Source: Synergistaceae bacterium (GTDB lineage: Bacteria > Synergistota > Synergistia > Synergistales > Aminobacteriaceae). Taken from it: a stretch of 64,000 bases of DNA. Under the pieces are notes generated by a model, which worked only from the letters and a program-made list of their open reading frames with translations, ran no database searches and was not told the origin of the DNA. The stretch spans positions 62,001 to 126,000 of the forward strand of contig JAHDLC010000014.1 of the NCBI GenBank assembly GCA_018436595.1, read 5' to 3'. How positions within the stretch are numbered: position 1 is the stretch's first letter; every line of letters starts with the position of its first letter. This document shows positions 1-6,785 of this stretch, in pieces. A program made the position numbers and the translations under genes.

Positions 1-647
1 TACATCCAGCCTCCGGCGGTCATCTGGCCGTAGTTGGTCACGCCGAGCTGCATCCCCCGGTGCCACTCGTCCTGGTTGTCGAACAGCCCCACCAGCATGC
101 CGTTGGTCAGGATCACCCGGGGCGCGTCGGGGCGGGATCTGAACAGGCCGAGGGGGTGCCCGCTCTCAAGGACGAGGGTGGTGTCCTCGGTGAGCTCCTC
201 CAGGTATTTTTTGATGAGGCGGTACTGGAGCCAGTTCTGGCACACCTGGCCCGTCTCGCCGTAGGTGACCAGTTCGTAGGGGTAGAGGGCGATGTCGAAG
301 TCGAGGTTGTTGTCGATCATCACCTGGAAGGCCTTTCCCGCCAGGCATTTCCCCTGGTACTGATTGACTGAAAGCCCCCGGATCCGGCCCTCGGGGCGGA
401 AACGGTAGGCGTAGATCCGTCCCCGGGTGCGGAGTTCCTCCAGGAACTCGGGGAGAAGGGCTTCGTGGTACTCCTCCGGCACGTACCGGAGGGCGTTCTT
501 CACCGCCAGCTCCGTCTCGGCCCGGTTCAGGGTCCAGCCCCGGTCGGGCGCCCGGCGGATTCCCTCCGCAAAGGCAGGGTAGTCGGGAAGGGGGCCTTCC
601 AGCCTGATGGTCATTGCCTCCCGGTTCAGTTCATTCACCTGAAACAT
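1..647 (-). CDS. hutU: Urocanate hydratase, N-terminal part (runs off the window start)
   Basis: Urocanate hydratase converts urocanate to imidazolonepropionate in histidine breakdown, in the cytoplasm, with tightly bound NAD. Only the first 215 residues are inside the window. I read the start from ATG at 645-647, preceded by GGAGGTGG at a good distance. Recognisable blocks are YQGKCLAGKAFQVM near residue 125, an NLDFDIALYPYELVTYGETG block, LESGHPLGLF, PRVILTNGM and NYGQMTAGGWM at the window edge, which match the urocanase family. The YGETG...QNW...GHPLGLF wording resembles the longer clade that includes animal urocanase rather than the common 550-residue bacterial HutU. The start overlaps the 3' end of the IclR gene by 17 bases, so the two are probably cotranscribed and the regulator may control histidine use. 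The family call is firm; the clade call is moderate. Confidence 0.88.
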   Translation of the reverse strand, partial: MFQVNELNREAMTIRLEGPLPDYPAFAEGIRRAPDRGWTLNRAETELAVKNALRYVPEEYHEALLPEFLEELRTRGRIYAYRFRPEGRIRGLSVNQYQGKCLAGKAFQVMIDNNLDFDIALYPYELVTYGETGQVCQNWLQYRLIKKYLEELTEDTTLVLESGHPLGLFRSRPDAPRVILTNGMLVGLFDNQDEWHRGMQLGVTNYGQMTAGGWM

Positions 648-1434
648 GGTTTCCACCTCCGAAAATATGAGTGTCCATCTTCCGTTCCACGCATAGGGCA
701 GCCTCTTTCAGCCGCCTCAGGTTGCTTTCGAAATCCCGGAACACGCTGTCAGCGATTCCCGCCACGCCCATCTGGGCAACGAAAACGCCCCGTCCGTCGA
801 AAAGGGGCACGCTGATATCGCCCGCATGGGGCATCCATTCCTCCCTGCTGAAGGCGAACCCCTGTTGCCGGATCCGCACCAGCTCCTTTTCCAGTTCCGT
901 CCTGTCCACCAATCCGTCTCCCCGGGGCGGACGGAGGGACGATGCCAGCACCCGGGCCCTGATTTCAGGGGCGCAGTGGGCGAGGAGCACCTTTCCCGTG
1001 GCCCCTGCGTGGAGGGGAATGGCCATCCCCCGGTGGGCCGTGAACTTCACCGATGCCGGGGGCTCCACCGAATGGATGCACAGCCCCGAGGTCCCCTCGG
1101 TGACGCTGAGGATCGCCGTGTTTCCTGTCGTCTTCATCAGTTCGCGCATCTCGGGGTCCGCCGTGCGGATCAGTTCGTCGTAAAAGGACGAGGCGCCGGA
1201 AAGAAGAAAGAAGCGGATGCCCGGCCGGTACCCCTCGGTCAGCGGGTCCCGGAAGGCCCACTGCTGCTCCTCCAGGGACAGAAGAAACCGGTGCGCCGTG
1301 CTCCGAGGAATGCCGGTGATCTCTTCCACATCACGGATTGTCAGGGGCGCCCTGGACGAACACAGGGCCTCCATGATCGCCGTTACCTTGACGGCTCCGT
1401 CCATTTTTCCCCCCTGCCCGTTTTCCTGTGCCAT
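631..1434 (-). CDS. IclR-family transcriptional regulator
   Basis: A 267-residue IclR-type regulator. The N-terminal winged helix-turn-helix covers about residues 15-75, with the recognition region DVEEITGIPRSTAHRF. The C-terminal effector-binding domain follows, with the family-typical GATGKVLLA block and a long FAFSREEW segment. The start ATG at 1432-1434 has GGAGG eight bases upstream. It lies immediately upstream of and overlaps the urocanase gene, so histidine or urocanate catabolism is a reasonable target (inference). A perfect 27-base palindrome sits directly behind its ribosome binding site and probably mediates autoregulation. The effector cannot be read from sequence. Confidence 0.93.
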   Translation of the reverse strand: MAQENGQGGKMDGAVKVTAIMEALCSSRAPLTIRDVEEITGIPRSTAHRFLLSLEEQQWAFRDPLTEGYRPGIRFFLLSGASSFYDELIRTADPEMRELMKTTGNTAILSVTEGTSGLCIHSVEPPASVKFTAHRGMAIPLHAGATGKVLLAHCAPEIRARVLASSLRPPRGDGLVDRTELEKELVRIRQQGFAFSREEWMPHAGDISVPLFDGRGVFVAQMGVAGIADSVFRDFESNLRRLKEAALCVERKMDTHIFGGGNHVSGE

Positions 1435-1447
1435 ACATCAACCTCCG

Positions 1448-1474
1448 AAAAATGGGACATAATGTCCCATTTTT
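1448..1474. promoter_or_regulatory. Perfect palindrome, candidate IclR operator
   Basis: Two 13-base arms, AAAAATGGGACAT (1448-1460) and its exact complement (1462-1474), are separated by one base. The site touches the Shine-Dalgarno of the IclR gene, so a bound dimer would cover the promoter or leader. IclR proteins commonly bind such palindromes and repress their own gene. It is not followed by a T tract outside the palindrome, so I prefer operator over terminator. Confidence 0.65.
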
Positions 1475-1521
1475 ATCATCAAGAGAGTATTCTGTCAATA
1501 AGGCTTTGTCATTCCGTGTTT

Positions 1522-1880
1522 TGTCATTCCGAGGAGCGGTTTTTGCTCCGAGGAATCTCGAATTTGATTCTGCTTGCCTGAAAAGCGAGATCCTTCGCGT
1601 TCGCTCAGGATGACAATCCTTTATTATACCGAACGATCGGAGCGATCGCGCAGCATCCCAGGAGGGGGAGGACCCCTGGGCGGTCTTTGTTTGTCTTCCT
1701 GAGGAGCGGGTTTGGGCGACAAAAGATCCGCTATTGATCCCAGGATTCAAGAATCGAGATCCCTCGCGTCCGCTCGGGATGACAACCTAACCCTGTCGTC
1801 CCGAACGAGCGGAGCGAGGAGGGACCTCGATTCTGGTTCTCAGCAGATTCACCCCCGCGATCCCTGCGCTCGGGATGACG
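1522..1880. repeat. Cluster of dispersed inverted repeats (three units)
   Basis: Three related units fill this gene-free stretch: about 1522-1615, 1693-1783 and 1794-1880. Each has an outer end like GTCATTCCGAGGAGCG or GTCGTCCCGAACGAGCG and a complementary far end like CGCTCGGGATGAC, with an inner CGAGATCCCTCGCG-type segment. Such TGTCATTCC...GGATGACA elements are short non-coding repeats seen between genes in many bacterial genomes. A related element occurs at 3204-3277. I see no coding region in 1475-1957; the open frames here are chance readings through the repeats. Confidence 0.65.
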
Positions 1881-1903
1881 CTGTATCCTTCCCCCCGAAA
1901 TGA

Positions 1904-1909
1904 TACAAT
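1904..1909 (+). promoter_or_regulatory. Possible -10 element of the aminotransferase gene
   Basis: TACAAT preceded by TGA lies about 50 bases before the ATG at 1958. The expected -35 position holds CTGTAT, a weak match. Offered only as the best candidate in the leader. Confidence 0.3.
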
Positions 1910-1957
1910 GCGGGCAGTGAACGGGTTGCCAGTCTGCCCGAGAAAAGGGGGAGCATC

Positions 1958-3187
1958 ATGACAGTCTTCGCCCAGAGAATGAAAACCATGGAAAAATCGG
2001 CCTCTATCATCCGGGGCCTCTTCGGCGCCATGAACGATCCCGGCATTATCTCCTTCGGAGGGGGAGCCCCGGCCAGGGAAGCCCTGCCCGTCGACATCGT
2101 CCGGGAGATAACGAACGAGGTGATCACCAGGGACGGCAGGGGAGTGGAGGCCCTCCAGTACGGCAGCGTCATGGGCCTGCCGGACCTCCGTGAAATCGTG
2201 GTGAGCGAACTCCTCGCCCCCAAGGGCGTGAAGGCCGACGCCGGCAGAATTATCATCACCAGCGGCGGCCTGGAGGGCATGAACCTCCTCTGCCAGCTCT
2301 TCATCGACCCCGGCGACGTCATTTTGGTGGAGTCGCCCACCTTCGTCCACTGCGTGGAGATCTTCGAGATGTTCCAGGCCCGGTGCGTCAGCGTCGCCAT
2401 GGACGAGAACGGCATGGTCCCCGAGGATCTGGAGGCCAAGATCAGGGAGTACAGGCCGAAGATGGTCTATGTCATCCCCACCTTCCAGAATCCCACCGGC
2501 CGCACCCTCTCCCTCGAACGGAGAAAGAAAGTGGCCGAACTCGGCAGCCGGTACGACACCATCATCCTCGAGGACGACCCCTACCGGGACATCCGCTACA
2601 GCGGCACGGACCTGCCCCCCATCAAGGCCTTCGACACCACGGGGCACACCGTCCTCGCCAACAGCTTCTCCAAGATCTTCTCCCCCGGCAGCAGGCTGGG
2701 CTACGTCCTCGCGTCGGAGGAAATCACGGCAAAGCTCTTCGACGCCAAGACGGCCACCAACTCCCACACGTCCATGCTGCCCCAGGTCATCTGCGCCGAG
2801 TTCTTCAAGCGGGGGTACTACCCGGCCCACCACAGGATGATCTGCGATCTCTACCGGGAGCGGCGGGACGTCATGATCGAGTCCATCGACACATACTTCC
2901 CGAAGGGAACGGTGCGGACCTTCCCCGACGGGGGGCTCTTCACCTGGGCCCGGCTTCCCGGAGGCATCAACACCACCGGCCTGCTGGCAGAATCGCTGGC
3001 CTCGCCCGACGTGCGGGTGGCCTACGTGGCGGGGGAGGGCTTCTTCATCGAGGGCAACGGCATGGGAAACGACTGCATGCGGATCAGCTTCGGCGGGGTT
3101 CCTCCGGAGAAAATCCGTATCGGGGCCGAGCGCCTGGGCAAACTCATCTGCAGCAGGCTTGACCAGGGACTCAGCTGCGAGGCATAG
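1958..3187 (+). CDS. PLP-dependent aminotransferase, LysN/2-aminoadipate type
   Basis: A 409-residue fold-type I aminotransferase, cytoplasmic. It has the family signatures SFGGGAPA near residue 30, LQYGSVMGLPDLRE, FQNPTGRTLSLERR, the EDDPYRDIRY segment and the PLP-binding lysine in NSFSKIFSPGSRLGY (about K239). The C-terminal GGLFTWARLPGG and MRISFGG motifs match the group that includes 2-aminoadipate and aromatic or branched-chain aminotransferases, so the exact amino acid cannot be assigned. The ATG is preceded by a GGGGGAG site. A GntR regulator follows 140 bases downstream on the same strand. A paralogue with the same architecture lies at 60087-61271. Confidence 0.9.
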   Translation: MTVFAQRMKTMEKSASIIRGLFGAMNDPGIISFGGGAPAREALPVDIVREITNEVITRDGRGVEALQYGSVMGLPDLREIVVSELLAPKGVKADAGRIIITSGGLEGMNLLCQLFIDPGDVILVESPTFVHCVEIFEMFQARCVSVAMDENGMVPEDLEAKIREYRPKMVYVIPTFQNPTGRTLSLERRKKVAELGSRYDTIILEDDPYRDIRYSGTDLPPIKAFDTTGHTVLANSFSKIFSPGSRLGYVLASEEITAKLFDAKTATNSHTSMLPQVICAEFFKRGYYPAHHRMICDLYRERRDVMIESIDTYFPKGTVRTFPDGGLFTWARLPGGINTTGLLAESLASPDVRVAYVAGEGFFIEGNGMGNDCMRISFGGVPPEKIRIGAERLGKLICSRLDQGLSCEA

Positions 3188-3203
3188 AAGACATCTCACC
3201 TGA

Positions 3204-3277
3204 GCGTCATCCCGGGGCAGGACTCATGAGGCTGTCATCCTGAGAGTGACCGCTGCCCGGGATGACAGCCTCATGAG
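3204..3277. repeat. Long inverted repeat between aminotransferase and gntR
   Basis: Two perfect 18-base arms (3223-3240 and 3260-3277, beginning CTCATGAGGCTGTCATCC) enclose a 19-base loop. A second, competing pairing joins GTCATCCCGGGGCAG at 3206-3220 to CTGCCCGGGATGAC at 3253-3266. The GGGATGAC ends relate it to the repeat cluster at 1522-1880. It could end transcription of the upstream gene, though it lacks a clean T tract. Confidence 0.6.
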
Positions 3278-3282
3278 TATAG

Positions 3283-3288
3283 TATAAT
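3283..3288 (+). promoter_or_regulatory. Probable -10 box of the GntR gene
   Basis: A consensus TATAAT lies six bases after the inverted repeat and 40 bases before the gntR start at 3328. The -35 would fall inside the repeat arm (GATGAC), which is a poor match, so the repeat may help define or modulate this promoter. Confidence 0.45.
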
Positions 3289-3327
3289 ATGCAATGTATA
3301 TGATCTTCTGATTCACGGGAGGACGCC

Positions 3328-3996
3328 ATGCTTCTGAAGGAACGGTACAAAACGAAGTCCGGTTTCGTGTACGAGCTCATGCGGGAAAAAATCGTCTCCG
3401 GGGAATGGCCCCAGGGGATGAACATCATTGTCGCCTCCGTGGCGAGGGATCTCGGCGTCTCGGCCATTCCCGTACGGGAAGCCATGAAGCTCCTCGAGTC
3501 CGAAGGCCTCGTCGTGCAGGAACCCCACAAGGGTGCCCGGGTAACGGAGTTCGACCCGGAAAAGATCGTGGAAGTCATGTCCATCCGGGGAACCCTCGAG
3601 GGGTTCGCCGCAAGCGCTGCCCTTCCTTTTCTGAACGCCGGGGCGTTCGCCGACCTTCGCCGCAGGGTGGGAGAGATGGACGGCTACGTGCGGGCCGGAG
3701 AGTGTGAACGGTTCATCGCGGCCAACAAGGAGTTCCACAGGACGATTTATTCAAAGGGGCCGTTCCCCATGCTGAACGAGATGATCTTCAAGCTCTGGGA
3801 CGGCGGCGGGTTCTCCCATATCGTTTTCGCTTTCCGCCCCGAGAGGATGGAAGTGGCCAACAACGACCACAAAGCCATCCTCGATGCACTGGAGAAGGGG
3901 GACGGCGAAAGAGCCGAGCGGCTTATCCGGGAACACAAGCTCGGTCTCGCGAAAGTACTGTGCGACATGGGGAGGAAGGGGTCCTCCGCCCGCTGA
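3328..3996 (+). CDS. GntR-family transcriptional regulator (FadR-like, FCD domain)
   Basis: A 222-residue regulator. The winged helix-turn-helix occupies roughly residues 5-75, with VARDLGVSAIPVREAMKLLESEGLV as the DNA-binding core, followed by an all-helical FCD ligand domain. These regulators usually respond to carboxylic or amino acids. The ATG is preceded by GGGAGGACGCC. It follows the aminotransferase in the same direction and may control it, but no recognisable TGGT-ACCA type operator was seen nearby. Its stop codon abuts the stop of the convergent protease gene with no spacer; the junction itself is the palindrome CGCTGATCAGCG. Confidence 0.9.
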   Translation: MLLKERYKTKSGFVYELMREKIVSGEWPQGMNIIVASVARDLGVSAIPVREAMKLLESEGLVVQEPHKGARVTEFDPEKIVEVMSIRGTLEGFAASAALPFLNAGAFADLRRRVGEMDGYVRAGECERFIAANKEFHRTIYSKGPFPMLNEMIFKLWDGGGFSHIVFAFRPERMEVANNDHKAILDALEKGDGERAERLIREHKLGLAKVLCDMGRKGSSAR

Positions 3997-5787
3997 TCAG
4001 CGGGGAAGGTCCCTTTCTTCCGTCCAGCGGTTCCTGAGCTTTTCGGCCTGCTGCCTCTCCTTTTTCGACATCTTTTTCCAGGCTTCTTCCCTCAGCTCTT
4101 CCGCGTCGATGATATTCCTGTCCGCGGCCATGTCCAGGTAAGCCCAGGCAGCCGCCGGGTCCCGCTCCACGACGCCGCCGGAGTAATAGAGCGACCCGAG
4201 GACGAACCACCCGAATTCGTTCCCCTGCTCCGCGGCCCTGCGGGCCCACCCTTCTGCCGCCTTTCCGTCCGCTTTTACTCCGTGTCCCTTCAGGTACATC
4301 CAGGCCAGCAGTCCCTGGGCAAGGGATTCTTCTTCCTCGGCGGCGTCGAGGGCGAGCAGCCGGGCTCTTTCGAGATCCTCATCGACGGCGACCCCCTCGT
4401 AATACATCCATGCGAGGGCGGCCTTGCCGAGGGAACTGTCCTCCGCCGCGGCCCGTTCTGCCAGGTCGAGGGCCCGTTCATCATTCTCGTCCATCCCCTC
4501 GCCGAAATAGCAGAGAAGGGCCAGAAGCCCCATGCCGTCTGGGTCCCCGCCTTCCGCCGCCTTTTCCGCCCATTCCGCGCATTCGTCCAGGTCCCGTTCG
4601 ATGCCCCACATCTCGCCGTCGTAGAGCAGCCGGGCCAGAAGGCCCTGTATCTCCGGATCCGCTCCGGGCGCGGACGAAGCTTCCCTCAGAAGGGCGACTC
4701 CCCTGCCCGGATCGGCGAAGCCGTCTTCGAAGATCCTGATCAGGCCGAGAAGTGCCTTTGCCCCGGCGTCTCCTCCCGCGGAGCCTTTTTCCAGCCATTC
4801 CACCGCCTTTGACACGTCCTTCGGGAATCCGTCGCCGTCGTAATACATGGCCCCCACGGCTGTCTGGGCTTCCGCGTCTCCCTTCCGGGCGAGGTCCAGC
4901 AGTTCTCCCGGTTCGAATTCATCCCTTCCGGAGGATTCTCCCTGGGGCAGGGACGGTGCAGGAAGGGGGGACGGGATTTTTCCGAGGACCGTTCCCTGGG
5001 CTGAGATTTTCGGGGATATCCCCGCCCTGCGGAGAAAATCCACGATCCGGTCCGCCGGAAGGGAAGCGTTGACGAAGGCACCCTCGTCCTCCTCGGTATA
5101 GCCCCAGGTGTTGATGCCCACCACCTCGCCCCGGCTGTTCACCAAAGGGCCGCCGCTGTTCCCCGAGGCGATGGCGGCAGTATGGATTATGTTCCGCTTG
5201 CCTTGCTTTTCGACGATGGCGCTGACGGTCCCCTCCGTATAGACCACGGGAGGCGCCGTCCTGAGTTCGCCGTTCAGGATCTCGTCTATGCTTTGGTCGA
5301 ACTGGGTGACAAGGAGGGGAAAACCCCAGGCGCTCACCCTGTCCATGCGGCTTACCCGGGGAGAGAACACAATGGAGGGAAGGGACGCTACCGGAGAGAA
5401 ACGGAGCAGGGCGAAGTCGTTCCCTCCAGCCCCCCCGCCGTATTCCCGGCGGACGAGCGTCGCCCGGACAGGTTTCAGAACGGGGTTCACAAGCATAATT
5501 TTTCCTTTGCCCTCCACCACGTGGGCGTTGGTCACCACGTACCCGTCGGCGACCACGAAGCCGGTGCCCATACTGGCGGAATCCCCGTGGTCCACCAGGA
5601 CATAGACCACGGCCCTTTCCATGAGAGCGGCAATTTCCCGCCGCCGGTCCTCGAGGAGTGCGAGAATGTCCGGACCGTCCTGCTGCGCCTCCGCTCCTGG
5701 AAGGGCGGAGAAAACAAGCAAAAGGGCCGCGGCAAGGATGAGAACGCGGGTCATCGTTCGGGCATCGGATCGGTGAAGTGCGGGCAT
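3997..5787 (-). CDS. Secreted trypsin-like serine protease fused to Sel1 repeats
   Basis: A 596-residue exported protein. A signal peptide (about residues 12-34, hydrophobic run ending PGAEA) is followed by a chymotrypsin-fold protease with a complete triad: His in TNAHVV (about H89), Asp in NDFALL (about D124) and Ser in GNSGGP (about S211). No PDZ domain follows, unlike DegP. After a short proline-rich linker come about seven Sel1-type helical repeats (about residues 295-560) of the pattern A...LG.MYY.G.G, ending in a basic helical tail. The start at 5785-5787 is chosen because it has GGGAGG upstream and begins just before the signal peptide; the open frame extends further but would overlap the leader of the divergent SH3 gene. 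Its likely site is the periplasm, where the repeats would recruit a partner. The substrate is unknown. Confidence 0.87.
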   Translation of the reverse strand: MPALHRSDARTMTRVLILAAALLLVFSALPGAEAQQDGPDILALLEDRRREIAALMERAVVYVLVDHGDSASMGTGFVVADGYVVTNAHVVEGKGKIMLVNPVLKPVRATLVRREYGGGAGGNDFALLRFSPVASLPSIVFSPRVSRMDRVSAWGFPLLVTQFDQSIDEILNGELRTAPPVVYTEGTVSAIVEKQGKRNIIHTAAIASGNSGGPLVNSRGEVVGINTWGYTEEDEGAFVNASLPADRIVDFLRRAGISPKISAQGTVLGKIPSPLPAPSLPQGESSGRDEFEPGELLDLARKGDAEAQTAVGAMYYDGDGFPKDVSKAVEWLEKGSAGGDAGAKALLGLIRIFEDGFADPGRGVALLREASSAPGADPEIQGLLARLLYDGEMWGIERDLDECAEWAEKAAEGGDPDGMGLLALLCYFGEGMDENDERALDLAERAAAEDSSLGKAALAWMYYEGVAVDEDLERARLLALDAAEEEESLAQGLLAWMYLKGHGVKADGKAAEGWARRAAEQGNEFGWFVLGSLYYSGGVVERDPAAAWAYLDMAADRNIIDAEELREEAWKKMSKKERQQAEKLRNRWTEERDLPR

Positions 5788-5923
5788 GGCTGTTCCTCCC
5801 TGGCAATATGCTTTTGGCTCATAGTATTCTCCTGAAGCGGGAGTGTCAAATCTTCCCAGACGGCGGAAGGTGGTATATAGTATTTGAGAGGATCTGAAAA
5901 CGCAGACTTTTCCAAAAGGGGCG

Positions 5924-6697
5924 ATGGCGATGTTCACCGGAAAATTGAAAGTGTACCTGGCAGTGGTCGGACTGTTTTTTGCGGCCCCGGCCGCATGCCC
6001 GGAGGAGATGGATCCGGTTCTGGTGAGGATCACGGGATCGTCCGTGAACATCCGTGCCGAGGCATCGAGAACCGGGAGGGTTATCGGCCGTTTTTCCGGC
6101 GGGGAGACCGCCGTGGTGCTGCGTGAGGAGCAGGGGGCCGACCCCTTTCCCTGGTCCCTGGTGATTGCCAGGGTTCCATATCCGGACGGTCCCGTGGTGG
6201 AAGGATGGGTCTACGGACAGTACGTGGAACCCCTACCCCAGGGAGAGTGGTCGGGGAGTGTCTCCGGAGCCCAGGGGCTTGCCTTTGACTCTTTTTACCT
6301 GGCCACCCAGGAGAGGTTCGGCAGTACCCCGGAAGAGGCGGTGCGGAAGCTGGGAAAGCCCCTTTCGCGGAATGACCGGGAGGTACCCGGGCGGCACGAT
6401 CCGTCCTACAAAGTGACATTCACCGAGCTGTCCTATCCGGGGCTTGAACTCCGGTATTTCTCAACGAAGGACAGCAGGGCTCTCATCGGTGCCAGGGTGA
6501 CGGAAGGGGATTACCTTCTCGGCAGGGCGGTCAGACTGGACGCTTCTCCCCGGCAGGTCCTGCTGGAGCTCGGTCCGCCCCAGTTCCAGGACGGCGCGGT
6601 CTTCGGCTGGTCCGACGAGGCGGATTACGCCTCCCTGGAGGTGACCTTTTCAGGCGGGAAGGCGCTCCTGGTGGATTTTTCAGTGGTACTCGACTGA
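5924..6697 (+). CDS. Exported SH3-domain protein
   Basis: A 257-residue protein with a signal peptide (hydrophobic stretch about residues 8-24, followed by CPEE). A bacterial SH3-type domain spans about residues 30-105: VRITGSSVNIRAEASRTGRVIGRF is the classical strand pattern, and VEGWVYGQYVEPL closes it. Such domains bind peptidoglycan or protein ligands in the envelope. The remaining 150 residues are not recognised; they contain a repeated beta-type pattern around LSYPGLELRYFS and FGWSDEADYASLEVTF, like small periplasmic beta-sandwich domains. An in-frame second ATG at 5930 is equally possible. It is transcribed divergently from the protease/Sel1 gene and ends in its own terminator. Confidence 0.75.
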   Translation: MAMFTGKLKVYLAVVGLFFAAPAACPEEMDPVLVRITGSSVNIRAEASRTGRVIGRFSGGETAVVLREEQGADPFPWSLVIARVPYPDGPVVEGWVYGQYVEPLPQGEWSGSVSGAQGLAFDSFYLATQERFGSTPEEAVRKLGKPLSRNDREVPGRHDPSYKVTFTELSYPGLELRYFSTKDSRALIGARVTEGDYLLGRAVRLDASPRQVLLELGPPQFQDGAVFGWSDEADYASLEVTFSGGKALLVDFSVVLD

Positions 6698-6704
6698 TCC
6701 GACG

Positions 6705-6734
6705 GCGGCCCTTTCTTCGGAGGGGCCGCTTTTT
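6705..6734 (+). terminator. Rho-independent terminator after the SH3 gene
   Basis: Stem GCGGCCC (6705-6711) pairs with GGGCCGC (6723-6729), followed by a T-rich run. It separates the SH3 gene from the giant gene that starts at 6786. Confidence 0.75.
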
Positions 6735-6785
6735 CTTTTTCCGCCGGTGCTCCCGGTCCGGAACCTTTTTTCGGAGGTGTCCCCC

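Noticed and set aside
1787-3199. 470-codon minus-strand frame over the first aminotransferase
   Set aside because: The plus strand encodes a clear aminotransferase with all active-site motifs; the minus frame has none.
5788-6051. N-terminal extension of the protease/Sel1 protein
   Set aside because: The extension crosses the divergent SH3 gene's leader and start; a signal peptide with ribosome site begins at 5787.
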